A stretch of 64,000 nt of DNA, from NCBI GenBank assembly GCA_040756515.1, contig JBFLYW010000014.1:22319-86318 (forward strand), written 5' to 3'. This stretch comes from DSXH01 sp020724325. GTDB taxonomy: Bacteria; Bacteroidota; Ignavibacteria; Ignavibacteriales; Melioribacteraceae. The position numbers and the translations under genes were made by a program. This document shows positions 1 to 8,983 of the stretch, one piece after another. Numbering within the stretch: position 1 is the first letter of the stretch; the number at the start of each line of letters is the position of its first letter. Under the pieces are notes generated by a model that was given only the letters and a program-made list of their open reading frames with translations, searched no databases and was not told where the DNA came from.

Positions 1-2
1 GT

Positions 3-1418
3 GAAATCTGGAGATATGGCGAAGAAACTTATATCTATGTTAGATTAGAATTACCAAATGGAAATAGAATTGATAGAATTAATAAGCTCTGTTATGATCT
101 GGAAAATGATATTATGCAATATAAAAGTAGTTTCAAAAATCTAATTGCCAATGTAATAGATGAAGAAACTGCAACCCTAAGAGTTGAGTTTGAAGATAAT
201 CAAGCTAACACTGCATTCCCATACATGCTGAAAAATTATTTGACTGCATATTCAACAAGATTGGGAGGAGTAAATTCTTATGTATATGGATTTGGTCCAG
301 GATTTTCAAATGCTGCAGGTGGATCCAGCAGTATGTTTAATGTAACGGTAAAAGGATTTAATTATGAAAGAGTAAAATCGCTTGCTCAGGGTTTTAGAGA
401 TATTGTTATTAAAAACCCTCGTGTTGATAATGTTGATATTGACAAATCTGCATTTTACTGGTCGCCGGAAGTATATGAAGTAATAGGGAAAGTAAACAGA
501 GATAAAATTGCTGCATCTAATATTTCGATTAGCGAATTGTTTTCAATTATTTCCAAGAATAGCGGCGGAAATTTTTCACATAGTAAATTTCGCATTAATA
601 ATGATGAGGTTGAGTATAGAGTAAAATTTTCTAATTATAATGATGTTCAGCTTGAAGATCTTAAAAACACAATAATTACTGATTCGCGGAAGAACAACAT
701 TAAAATCGGTAATCTTATTCACTTCGATGAAAGAAAAGTTCTGTCAACAATAAACAGGGAAGATCAGCAGTATATACGTAACGTAAGTTTCGAGTTCAAG
801 GGTCCGTATAAATATGGTCAAAAGTATTTAGAATCATCTCTGCAAAGCATTAAAATTCCAGAAGGTTACAGTATTAAACCGGCTGATTTTATGTTCTTAT
901 TCGCAGATAAAGATGAAATAGATATGTTAATAGTATTTATTGCAGCAATTATTATAATATTTATGATCTCATCCTCTCTATTTGAGTCATTGAAAAAACC
1001 GTTACTTGTAATTTGGGCAATCCCATTTGCTCTTGCAGGTTCTGTTTTTCTTTACTGGCTGGGAGATTATAATATCGAAAGAGGCGCCTATTCAGGAATG
1101 CTTTTATTATTAGGACTATCTGTAAGTAATTCAGTTATGTTGATTAATTATTTATCAAAAAATATAAAGGAATGTTCTATTGATGAAGCAGCACTATTAG
1201 CTGCTAACCGGCTAAGAGCAATTTTTACAACATCTATTACAACTATTTCTGCATTACTTCCATTTATTTTTAGTACTGAATCCGCCTTTTGGAAAAATCT
1301 GAGTTTAAGTATTGCCGGTGGTATTTTCACTTCATTTTTATTTGTAGTTTTTTTTATACCTGTAATACTTTATTCTTTCAATAATAAAGAAAAGCTTATT
1401 CAAAGAATGCTAACTTAG
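3..1418 (+). CDS. RND-family efflux permease, C-terminal part (5' end outside window)
   Basis: The frame is open from the window edge, giving about 471 visible residues of a protein normally about 1000 long. RND pumps use the proton motive force to export substrates through a trimeric inner-membrane permease joined to an adaptor and an outer-membrane channel. The first ~300 visible residues are soluble porter-domain sequence (around 'RLELPNGNRIDRI'). From about residue 300 there are five hydrophobic segments, as in the last half of AcrB/CusA-type permeases, including 'GMLLLLGLSVSNSVMLINYL' and the usual 'RLRAIFTTSITTISALLPF' loop. The substrate cannot be told from this half. A strong terminator follows. 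The ATG at position 114 is internal and not the start. Confidence 0.9.
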   Translation, partial: EIWRYGEETYIYVRLELPNGNRIDRINKLCYDLENDIMQYKSSFKNLIANVIDEETATLRVEFEDNQANTAFPYMLKNYLTAYSTRLGGVNSYVYGFGPGFSNAAGGSSSMFNVTVKGFNYERVKSLAQGFRDIVIKNPRVDNVDIDKSAFYWSPEVYEVIGKVNRDKIAASNISISELFSIISKNSGGNFSHSKFRINNDEVEYRVKFSNYNDVQLEDLKNTIITDSRKNNIKIGNLIHFDERKVLSTINREDQQYIRNVSFEFKGPYKYGQKYLESSLQSIKIPEGYSIKPADFMFLFADKDEIDMLIVFIAAIIIIFMISSSLFESLKKPLLVIWAIPFALAGSVFLYWLGDYNIERGAYSGMLLLLGLSVSNSVMLINYLSKNIKECSIDEAALLAANRLRAIFTTSITTISALLPFIFSTESAFWKNLSLSIAGGIFTSFLFVVFFIPVILYSFNNKEKLIQRMLT

Positions 1419-1479
1419 AATTTCTTCCTTTAATTATCGTTCACTTGAAAACGTTACATAAACTTCTTATTTTTTCAGC

Positions 1480-1520
1480 GCCATTGTCAGACGTTTACCT
1501 GACGGTGGCAATTTTTTTTT
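1480..1520 (+). terminator. Rho-independent terminator between the RND gene and greA
   Basis: An 11-bp stem (1480-1490 with 1499-1509, two G-U type pairs) closes an 8-nt loop and is followed by a run of nine T. It separates the efflux gene from greA, whose ribosome-binding site begins only 11 bases later. The greA promoter must therefore lie upstream of or inside this hairpin, or greA depends on read-through. Confidence 0.85.
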
Positions 1521-1545
1521 ATCACCAGTAAAAGGAGTTAAATCA

Positions 1546-2016
1546 GTGACAAATTTCGTATATCTAAGTAGAGAACGAATTCGAGAAATGGAGAAAGAAC
1601 TTACTGATTTAAAGACAAACGGGCGGAAATCTATGGCTGAAAGAATTGCCGAGGCACGTTCTTATGGCGATCTATCTGAAAATGCAGAATACGATGCGGC
1701 AAAAGAAGAACAAGGTTTATTAGAATTAAAAATCAGCAAACTAGAAGGGCTTCTTTCACGTGCACGCGTTATAGATACTTCTAATATGTCTAAGGATCAA
1801 GCACATATTCTTTCTACCGTTACTGTAAAAAATCTTGGTAATTCAAAAATATTTAAATATACTCTCGTTTCTCCCGAAGAAGCAGATCTTGAAAAGGGGA
1901 AAATTTCTATTTCTTCTCCCGTAGGACAGGCATTAATGGGAACAAAGGTTGGTCAAAAAGTTCAGGCAAAGGTACCAGCCGGCACAATTAATTTTGAAGT
2001 GATAGACTTAGAATAA
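1546..2016 (+). CDS. greA: Transcription elongation factor GreA
   Basis: A 156-residue protein of the usual GreA length. The N-terminal coiled coil (about 1-75) carries the conserved tip motif 'GDLSENAEYDAAKE' with acidic residues D42 and E45. These enter the RNA polymerase secondary channel and promote cleavage of backtracked RNA. The C-terminal FKBP-like domain (about 80-156) ends in 'VGQALMGTKVGQKVQAKVPAG', which binds polymerase. The start is GTG, with AAAGGAG eight bases upstream (1531-1537). It heads a closely spaced run of housekeeping genes; ribD starts two bases after its stop. Confidence 0.97.
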   Translation: MTNFVYLSRERIREMEKELTDLKTNGRKSMAERIAEARSYGDLSENAEYDAAKEEQGLLELKISKLEGLLSRARVIDTSNMSKDQAHILSTVTVKNLGNSKIFKYTLVSPEEADLEKGKISISSPVGQALMGTKVGQKVQAKVPAGTINFEVIDLE

Positions 2017-2018
2017 TT

Positions 2019-3110
2019 TTGTTAGATGAATCATACATACAGATTGCAATAGAACTTGCAAAAAAAGGGAAAGGTAAAGTAAGTCCTAAACCTCTTGTAG
2101 GTTCGCTGCTTGTCAAAAATGATAAAATTATAGGTGCATCATACCGTAACTCTCCAGATGAAATAAGCCCGGAAATTATAGCAATTGAAGGAGCTAAAGA
2201 AAATACCGAAGGTTCAACACTATATACTAATCTGGAACCATGTTCTTGTTCACAAAAGGAGTTTGATTCCCTGGACCGGATAATAGATGCTAAACCTGGT
2301 AAAGTTGTAATAGGTGCGGTCAATTGTAATAGGTTCTTCGGCGGTAATTCTGTAAAGAAACTGAAGAAAGCCGGAATTGAAGTAATAACCGGATTGTTGG
2401 AAAAAGAGTGCTACGAGCTAAACAGGTTTTATTTTAAGCATACAATCTCTTCAATGCCGTTTATTACTCTAAAAATGGCAGCAACAATTGATGGTAAAAT
2501 TGCAGATAACTCCGGTAACTCTAAATGGATTTCTTCTGTTGAATCGAGAAGTATGAGTCATCAACTACGAAGTGTGCACGACGCCGTGCTTATCGGTTAC
2601 AACACTGTTAAGAAGGATAATCCTCAGCTTACTGTAAGATTGGTTGAAGGAAGAAATCCTAAACGGATAATACTCGATTCGGATCTGAAGCTAAGTTTAC
2701 ATTCGGATCTTATTCAAAAGAACTATGATAAGAATCTGATTGTTGTTACATCTAAAAGCAATAGAAAAAGAAAAAAGAAATTAGCAAAATTCGAAATGAA
2801 TGGTGTTGATTTAATATTTGCACCGCAAAAAAGTAATAAGGATCTTGATCTTACAGCCATTCTAAAAAAACTTGGCGAAAAAAATATTACTTCTGTGCTT
2901 GTTGAAGGTGGAGGAAAAATCTTTTCCAGTTTTATTAATGAAAAACTTGAAGATGAAATTCTGATTTTCTTTGGTCCAAAAATCCTTGGTAAAGGTTATT
3001 CGCTTACTAACGGGTTTAATGTAAAGTCCTTATCAAAGGCATTAAAATATTATATAAAAGATTATGATAAGATAGGGGATGATTTGTTAGTAAGGTTGAT
3101 TCGACGGTAA
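2019..3110 (+). CDS. ribD: Riboflavin biosynthesis protein RibD with a degenerate deaminase domain
   Basis: RibD normally deaminates (N-terminal zinc domain) and then reduces (C-terminal domain) the second and third intermediates of riboflavin synthesis. At 363 residues the length is normal. The reductase half looks intact: 'TLKMAATIDGKIA' near 150, 'DNPQLTVR', and 'LVEGGGKI' near 297. The deaminase half is not. The HAE zinc/catalytic motif reads S50-P-E52, the conserved SPNP reads SPKP (22-25), and only the first cysteine of the PCx8C pair (C75) is kept, with S84 where the second should be. Deamination is therefore probably lost or done by another protein. The start is TTG, two bases after greA, and is probably translationally coupled. 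Confidence 0.88.
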   Translation: MLDESYIQIAIELAKKGKGKVSPKPLVGSLLVKNDKIIGASYRNSPDEISPEIIAIEGAKENTEGSTLYTNLEPCSCSQKEFDSLDRIIDAKPGKVVIGAVNCNRFFGGNSVKKLKKAGIEVITGLLEKECYELNRFYFKHTISSMPFITLKMAATIDGKIADNSGNSKWISSVESRSMSHQLRSVHDAVLIGYNTVKKDNPQLTVRLVEGRNPKRIILDSDLKLSLHSDLIQKNYDKNLIVVTSKSNRKRKKKLAKFEMNGVDLIFAPQKSNKDLDLTAILKKLGEKNITSVLVEGGGKIFSSFINEKLEDEILIFFGPKILGKGYSLTNGFNVKSLSKALKYYIKDYDKIGDDLLVRLIRR

Positions 3111-3120
3111 AATTTATTTT

Positions 3121-4485
3121 ATGAAAAAGACCGAACAGAAAATTATTGAGTTTATTTCCCGGCATCAGTTGATTAAATCCGGAGATAAATTGCTGGTTGC
3201 TTTCAGCGGCGGACCCGATTCCGTTTTTGCTCTATACTTTTTTAACAAATTTAGGCAGAAATATAAAATAGACATCCAAGCAGTTCATTTTAATCATCTT
3301 CTCCGCGGTAAAGAATCTGATAAAGACGAAATATTTGCACTTGAATTCTGCTCTAAGTATAAAATTCCGATTCACTCAAGAAAAATTGACGTAAAAAGTT
3401 TTGCTAATAGAAATAAAATGTCTACTGAAGAAGCTGCAAGAACTCTGCGCTATACTTATTTAGATTCACTTAGCAAAGAACTGAAATGTAATAAAATTGT
3501 AACGGCACATAATCAAAGCGACAATACAGAAACAGTTTTGTTGAATATCGTTTCAGGAAGCGGATTAAACGGATTTACAGGCATTCCTATTGTGCGTGGC
3601 AATATTATTAGACCGTTACTTTGTTTATCTAAAAAAGAAATAATGGATTTTCTGGAGAAAAATAAAATTCCTTTCAGGGTCGATTCCTCAAATCTTAAAT
3701 CAGACTATAAAAGAAACTACTTGCGTAATAAAGTGATTCCGCTGCTTAAAAGTAATATTAATCCTTCTATTGATTCTGCGGTGTTCCGCTCCTCAAAAAT
3801 TCTGGAAAGCGCGTTGCAGTCATTAAGAAAGGAATTAGAAAAAAAATCGATACGGTATTTCGACTTTAAGGATAACAAACTCAGAATTGATATAAGACTG
3901 TTCGAAGATTTTGACTTAGCATTTGCCGGGGACCTATTGAGAAAAGTATTTAAGAGCTATTTTAATCTTGAGTTTGACTTTAGCTGTTTTGAAAAATTAT
4001 CCCGTCTTGCTCATCAACAAAAAGGAAAATCTGCTCAGCTTGGCGGGGACTTAAAAACAATGAAAGAAAAAGGATTTATATTAATTGAACAACCCTCTAG
4101 TCTTAACAGTGAATCTGCTGTAAAAATATCGGCAGGTTCCACAGCAAAACTATTTGACAAAAAAATAGGCATTGAAAAAATAAATAGAACAAAATTATTG
4201 CTGAATAAAAATAGAAACATTGAATTTGTGGATGGCAGCAAGTTAAATGGTATGTTTATATTGCGTAGGTGGAAAAGCGGCGATCGCCTAATTCCACTCG
4301 GGATGAAAAATTTTAAGAAGGTCTCTGATTTTTTAACTGATTCAAAGGTAAGTTCATCCGACAAGAAGAATCAACTTGTATTAACAAACGGGAACAACAT
4401 TGTTTGGGTTGTTGGTTTAAGAATTGACGATCGGTTCAAAATTAATTCACAAACTAAAAAAATTTATAAACTGTGGGTAAAATGA
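3121..4485 (+). CDS. tilS: tRNA(Ile)-lysidine synthase TilS
   Basis: TilS attaches lysine to C34 of the CAU-anticodon isoleucine tRNA, changing both its codon reading and its charging. The PP-loop 'SGGPDS' lies at residues 29-34, followed by 'HFNHLLRGKESD' and 'TAHNQSDNTETVLLNIVSGSG', all typical of the ATP-pyrophosphatase domain. The C-terminal third contains the substrate-binding domain with 'RRWKSGDRLIPLGM'. At 454 residues it is full length. The order tilS-hpt-ftsH is conserved in many bacteria, including Bacillus. The stop overlaps the hpt start as ATGA. Confidence 0.95.
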   Translation: MKKTEQKIIEFISRHQLIKSGDKLLVAFSGGPDSVFALYFFNKFRQKYKIDIQAVHFNHLLRGKESDKDEIFALEFCSKYKIPIHSRKIDVKSFANRNKMSTEEAARTLRYTYLDSLSKELKCNKIVTAHNQSDNTETVLLNIVSGSGLNGFTGIPIVRGNIIRPLLCLSKKEIMDFLEKNKIPFRVDSSNLKSDYKRNYLRNKVIPLLKSNINPSIDSAVFRSSKILESALQSLRKELEKKSIRYFDFKDNKLRIDIRLFEDFDLAFAGDLLRKVFKSYFNLEFDFSCFEKLSRLAHQQKGKSAQLGGDLKTMKEKGFILIEQPSSLNSESAVKISAGSTAKLFDKKIGIEKINRTKLLLNKNRNIEFVDGSKLNGMFILRRWKSGDRLIPLGMKNFKKVSDFLTDSKVSSSDKKNQLVLTNGNNIVWVVGLRIDDRFKINSQTKKIYKLWVK

Positions 4486-5036
4486 AATTGCCAGATAAAG
4501 AAGTAATAATTGTTGGAACAGAAAAATTTGTTCCATTGTTATCAGAAGAAATCATTCAGAAAAGAATTGCTGAGCTGGGCAGGGAGATCTCTGAAGAATA
4601 CAAAACTAAACTACCCATTTTTATAGGAATACTTAATGGTTCTTTTATGTTTATGTCCGACCTAATGAAAAATATAAGCATCAATTGCGAGCTCGATTTT
4701 TTTAAGCTTTCGAGTTATGGTGATGAAAAAATTTCATCGGGCAGAGTTAAACTTGTAAAAGACCTTAATGCAGATATAACCGACCGGCATTTAATAATTG
4801 TTGAGGATATAATCGATTCAGGTTTATCAATTAAATATGTAGAAGAGATGATTCAAGCGCATAATCCGGCAAGTATGAAAGTTGTAACGCTGCTGCTAAA
4901 ACCGGACAGTTTAAAATATGAAGTCAAAATTGATTATATTGGCTTCAAAATTCCTAACAAATTTGTAATAGGATACGGCTTAGATTACGCACAAAAGTAT
5001 CGAAATCTAAGCTCTATTTATGTATTAAGCGAATAA
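4482..5036 (+). CDS. hpt: Hypoxanthine phosphoribosyltransferase
   Basis: Purine salvage enzyme that joins hypoxanthine (and usually guanine) to PRPP. The PRPP-binding signature 'VEDIIDSG' is at residues 107-114 counted from the chosen ATG. 'ILNGSFMFMSDL' and a C-terminal 'FVIGYGLDYAQKYRNL' complete the family pattern. The ATG at 4482 overlaps the tilS stop (ATGA), so translational coupling favours it over an in-frame GTG nine bases upstream, giving 184 residues. Confidence 0.95.
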   Translation: MKLPDKEVIIVGTEKFVPLLSEEIIQKRIAELGREISEEYKTKLPIFIGILNGSFMFMSDLMKNISINCELDFFKLSSYGDEKISSGRVKLVKDLNADITDRHLIIVEDIIDSGLSIKYVEEMIQAHNPASMKVVTLLLKPDSLKYEVKIDYIGFKIPNKFVIGYGLDYAQKYRNLSSIYVLSE

Positions 5037-5054
5037 TGGAGACTTACGAAAAAA

Positions 5055-7157
5055 ATGTTTAATAGATTTGAAAGATTATTTATGGCAGATTCGGAAAAAC
5101 AGAATCAAAAGAATCAGAAAAGACCTTTTGGCGGAGGACCACAAAAACCCGAAGGCGATTTTGACTGGTCAAAAATAATACGGACTGTTTTCAGCTGGGG
5201 CGCAGTTATAATTGCCGCAGTTATAATTATGCAATTTATGAGATCGGGCACAACGGGTGCTGTTGAAGTTACTTATGATGTTTACGTAAAATTCCTTGAT
5301 GCTCAAAAAATTGTTGATGTTAAAGTTATAAAATCAGATATAAACGACTACCGGCTCGAAGGTAAACTAAGCGAAAAACAAATTGTTTCTATTAAAGGAA
5401 GTGATGTTTCTGTTAAAGACTTTGTTGTTACTTTTGATCAATCCGTTATTGAAGAAAATATTAAGTTGTGGAAAGAAAAAGGGATTAAATACACTTTCAT
5501 TAAAGAATCTAATGAGTGGCTTACAGTATTAATAGGATTTCTTCCCTGGATACTTTTAATTGCTGTCTGGATGTTCCTTTTCCGCCGGATGCAAGGTGGT
5601 GCCGGAGGAACACGTGGTATTTTTAATTTTGGCAAAAGTAAAGCCAAATTGATTTCGGAATCTGCCATTAAAGTTACATTTAAAGATGTAGCCGGAGCAG
5701 ATGAAGCTAAGTTTGAACTCGAAGAAATTATTGAATTCCTTAAAGAACCTAGCAAATTTCAAAAGCTTGGCGGTAAAATTCCAAGAGGAGTATTGCTGTT
5801 GGGACCTCCGGGAACTGGTAAGACTCTGCTTGCAAGAGCTGTTGCTGGAGAAGCCGGTGTTCCATTCTTCTCAATTTCCGGTGCTGACTTTGTTGAAATG
5901 TTTGTTGGAGTAGGTGCAAGCCGCGTGCGCGATCTTTTTGAACAGGGAAAAAGAAATGCTCCATGTATTGTATTCATTGATGAAATTGATGCTGTCGGCA
6001 GACACAGAGGTGCTGGACTTGGTGGAGGTCACGATGAACGCGAGCAAACATTAAACCAGTTGTTAGTTGAAATGGATGGCTTCGAACAGAATAGCGGCGT
6101 AATAATTATTGCTGCTACTAACCGTCCAGACGTTTTAGATCCGGCTCTATTAAGACCGGGTAGATTCGATAGACAGGTTGTTGTTGATAGACCTGACGTT
6201 AAAGGTAGAGAAGGAATTCTAAAAGTCCATACAAGAAAAATTCCTCTTGATGTTGATGTAGATTTAGCGGTACTTGCTAAAGGTACGCCGGGTTTAGCCG
6301 GTGCTGAAATTGCTAACTTAGTGAATGAAGCCGCTCTACTTGCTGCGCGTAAGAATAAGAAAACAGTAACAATGGAAGATTTTGAAGAAGCTAAAGACAA
6401 AGTAATGATGGGTATGGAAAGAAAAAGCATGATAATTTCAGAAGAGGAGAAAAAAATTACTGCTTATCACGAAGTAGGTCATGTTCTTGTTGCAAAGATG
6501 CTTCCCGAAGCAGACCCTGTTCATAAAGTAACAATAATTCCACGTGGTAGAGCATTAGGTGTTACTACTTATCTTCCAGTTGATGAAAAACATACCTACT
6601 CAAAAAATTATCTTGAGGCAATGATAACATATGCATTGGGCGGACGTGCAGCAGAAAAAATTGTTTTCAACCGTTTTACAACAGGTGCAGGTAATGATAT
6701 TGAAAAAGCAACCAATATTGCAAGAAAGATGGTTTGTGAATGGGGAATGAGCGAGAAGCTTGGACCTTTGTCTTATGGTGCACGTGAAGAAGAAATCTTT
6801 TTGGGCAGAGAAATAACCAAACACAAAGATTACAGCGAAAAAACGGCTCAGGATATTGATAGCGAAATTAAAGATATTGTTATTGGCTGTATGGTTCGTG
6901 CAGAAAAGATTCTTGAAGTGAATTTAGACCTTCTTCATAAACTTTCTAAAGAACTGCTCGAAAGAGAAATACTTGATTCGGATGAAATTGAAAAGATTAT
7001 AAAAGGCGAAGACCTTCCGCCTGTTAAAAAGAACGGGCTTAATGAATTAAAAGAGAATAATGTTAACGAGCTGCCCGAACACGTAAAAACATTATTTGAT
7101 GAGAAAAAGAAACGGGAATCTGATAAGCCGGCTAAAAAAACTGATGGCATCAACTGA
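5055..7157 (+). CDS. ftsH: ATP-dependent zinc metalloprotease FtsH
   Basis: Membrane-anchored AAA+ protease that degrades misfolded membrane proteins and regulatory proteins. An N-terminal membrane segment (about 44-65), a periplasmic domain and a second membrane segment (about 156-176) precede the AAA module. Walker A 'GPPGTGKT' is at 250-257, followed by 'VFIDEIDAVG' and 'ATNRPDVLDPALLRPGRFDR'. The zinc site H472-E-V-G-H476 begins the protease domain. The glycine-rich, basic N-terminus before the first membrane segment and the charged, lysine-rich C-terminus are variable in the family. GGAG lies at 5038-5041; an alternative ATG nine codons downstream (5082) is possible. Length 700 is normal. 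Confidence 0.97.
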   Translation: MFNRFERLFMADSEKQNQKNQKRPFGGGPQKPEGDFDWSKIIRTVFSWGAVIIAAVIIMQFMRSGTTGAVEVTYDVYVKFLDAQKIVDVKVIKSDINDYRLEGKLSEKQIVSIKGSDVSVKDFVVTFDQSVIEENIKLWKEKGIKYTFIKESNEWLTVLIGFLPWILLIAVWMFLFRRMQGGAGGTRGIFNFGKSKAKLISESAIKVTFKDVAGADEAKFELEEIIEFLKEPSKFQKLGGKIPRGVLLLGPPGTGKTLLARAVAGEAGVPFFSISGADFVEMFVGVGASRVRDLFEQGKRNAPCIVFIDEIDAVGRHRGAGLGGGHDEREQTLNQLLVEMDGFEQNSGVIIIAATNRPDVLDPALLRPGRFDRQVVVDRPDVKGREGILKVHTRKIPLDVDVDLAVLAKGTPGLAGAEIANLVNEAALLAARKNKKTVTMEDFEEAKDKVMMGMERKSMIISEEEKKITAYHEVGHVLVAKMLPEADPVHKVTIIPRGRALGVTTYLPVDEKHTYSKNYLEAMITYALGGRAAEKIVFNRFTTGAGNDIEKATNIARKMVCEWGMSEKLGPLSYGAREEEIFLGREITKHKDYSEKTAQDIDSEIKDIVIGCMVRAEKILEVNLDLLHKLSKELLEREILDSDEIEKIIKGEDLPPVKKNGLNELKENNVNELPEHVKTLFDEKKKRESDKPAKKTDGIN

Positions 7158-7812
7158 TAAAGCAACTATAGATTATCAAAGCGAAGTTTTAAGAAAGGCT
7201 ATTCACCTTTGTTCTCTTTCTATTCCCGTTGTTTATTACTTTATTACACGAGAGCTGGCTCTTACTATTTTAATACCACTTACTATCCTTTCCCTATTTA
7301 TAGATCTTGGTCGTTATTATTTTAAACCATTCAGCGATTTTTTTTACAAGGTATTCGGATTTCTACTACGAAGTCACGAAAAAGATGAAAAAAGAAAAAG
7401 TCTGAACGGAGCTACTTATGTATTAATTTCTGCAGTAATTGTTATTTCTTTTTTCCCAAAAATCTTTGCAGTTGCTGGATTCGCTGTTTTAATAATCGGT
7501 GATATTGCCGCTGCTTTAATCGGCAGAAAATTCGGGCAGACTCAATTCCTTCTAAAAAGTCTTGAAGGAACAATTGCATTCTTTGTCTTTTCTTGTATTG
7601 TTATTCTATTTACTCCAAAGGTGGAAGGAAATATTACCGAATTTATTATTGGAATTATTGCAGTTGGAGTTGGTGCAATTGCAGAAAATATTTCTACCGG
7701 TTGGGCAGATGATAATTTGACTATTCCTGTTTCTATAGGAATTACTATGTGGATTCTTTACTCATTTCTTCTTCCTAATTTAACGCTTACTCTTCCAAAT
7801 GTACCAAATTGA
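7144..7812 (+). CDS. CTP-dependent lipid or polyprenol kinase-like membrane protein (SEC59/DGK1/VTE5 family)
   Basis: A 222-residue integral membrane protein with about six or seven hydrophobic segments. The family motifs are visible: 'LRKAIHLCSLSIPV' at the start, 'LNGATYVL', 'GDIAAALIGRKFG', 'KSLEGT' and a late 'ADDNLTIP'. Characterised relatives are CTP-using kinases acting on diacylglycerol, dolichol or phytol; bacterial members are often labelled phosphatidate cytidylyltransferase. The true substrate cannot be read from sequence. The ATG at 7144 overlaps the end of ftsH by 14 bases, so the two are likely co-translated. Confidence 0.8.
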   Translation: MASTDKATIDYQSEVLRKAIHLCSLSIPVVYYFITRELALTILIPLTILSLFIDLGRYYFKPFSDFFYKVFGFLLRSHEKDEKRKSLNGATYVLISAVIVISFFPKIFAVAGFAVLIIGDIAAALIGRKFGQTQFLLKSLEGTIAFFVFSCIVILFTPKVEGNITEFIIGIIAVGVGAIAENISTGWADDNLTIPVSIGITMWILYSFLLPNLTLTLPNVPN

Positions 7813-7863
7813 AGGAAACAATTAAAAAACTGAGTTAGTATAAACAGAAAAATTGAAAAAGCT

Positions 7864-8982
7864 ATGAAAAAAGAAAAGACAATTTCCTTATCGAACACCA
7901 ACATAAAATTATTTGTAATGCTTTTGTTTTCTTTTACAGCTTTTATTTCATGCGGCGAAGCACAGAAGCCGGCTGTTGGTCTTGAGGACGAAATAATAGT
8001 GTTTGCTGATTCAACAGAGTTTTATAATCTGGAAAATTCTTTGCTTACCGTATTTGGCAAAATTATTTACACTCCTCAGCCCGAAAATTTATTTGTACTA
8101 ACACGCAAGGATATTTCCGAGCTTGAAAAATACCGTACAAGAAAAAATATTATAATGGCTGCACCGCTAAATTCCGGGTCCGAATTAAGTAAATACATTG
8201 ATGGTATGTTAAGCGCCGATGTTAAAAATCTTATTAATGCAGATTCCATTTCTGTAATTAACAAGCATGATCTTTGGGCAAAGAACCAGTTACTAATGAT
8301 TCTTTCGGCACCTACTATTGAAAAACTAAATCAAAGTATTTTGAACCAGCACGAAGATCTTTTACATCACTTCCAGAAGATATCCGATAAAAGATTGTTT
8401 CAGAGTCTGTACAATGAAAGGTTCGAAAGGAAGGATGTTCAAGCCAAATTTCTGAATGATTACGGCTGGATGATTTATGTACAATCAGATTTTTACCTTG
8501 CACTAGATAAACCGGAAGATAATTTCGTATGGCTTCGTCGTTCACCCGGAACAGATATGGAAAGGTGGATTTTTGTTCACTGGAAAGACAACGCCTCGCC
8601 GGCTCTTCTTAACCGCGATTCTATTTACTCTATTAGAAACGGAATTACTTCCAAATATTATAGATCTTCTGACGATGCAAGTTTTGTTGAAATTTCCGAT
8701 GATTACAAGACAACACTCGAAGTTAATTTCCTGGGACGATATGCGCTTATGACTCAAGGGCTGTGGCGAATGAGCGATGGTTCTATGGGCGGTCCGTTTA
8801 TTAATTATACTTTTTACGATCAGCCAACAAACAGAATCTATATGCTGGATGGCTCTATTTATGCTCCAAAGTATTATAAGAAAAAATTGATTCAGCAGGT
8901 TAATGTTATTCTTCAATCTTTCCTTACTGAAAGAGAAGTAAAAGATGATGTTAAGAAAGAATTAATGAAAGAACTTAATTAA
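7864..8982 (+). CDS. DUF4837 family lipoprotein
   Basis: The N-terminus is a long lipoprotein signal with lipobox 'FISC' (cysteine near residue 31), so the protein is probably an outer-membrane or periplasmic lipoprotein. The body matches what I know of DUF4837, a Bacteroidota/Chlorobi family of unknown function: 'RKNIIMAAPLNSG', 'SPGTDMERWIFVHW', and a late block containing 'TQGLWRMSDGSMGGPF' and 'GSIYAPKYYKKKLIQQ'. No catalytic motif is evident. It is the last gene of the plus-strand run and ends one base before the convergent DUF2723 gene, with no room for a separate terminator. Confidence 0.75.
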   Translation: MKKEKTISLSNTNIKLFVMLLFSFTAFISCGEAQKPAVGLEDEIIVFADSTEFYNLENSLLTVFGKIIYTPQPENLFVLTRKDISELEKYRTRKNIIMAAPLNSGSELSKYIDGMLSADVKNLINADSISVINKHDLWAKNQLLMILSAPTIEKLNQSILNQHEDLLHHFQKISDKRLFQSLYNERFERKDVQAKFLNDYGWMIYVQSDFYLALDKPEDNFVWLRRSPGTDMERWIFVHWKDNASPALLNRDSIYSIRNGITSKYYRSSDDASFVEISDDYKTTLEVNFLGRYALMTQGLWRMSDGSMGGPFINYTFYDQPTNRIYMLDGSIYAPKYYKKKLIQQVNVILQSFLTEREVKDDVKKELMKELN

Positions 8983-8983
8983 A

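Noticed and set aside
5438..5977. Several antisense and alternate-frame open frames inside ftsH
   Set aside because: They lie inside a well-supported AAA+ gene and show no family signature.
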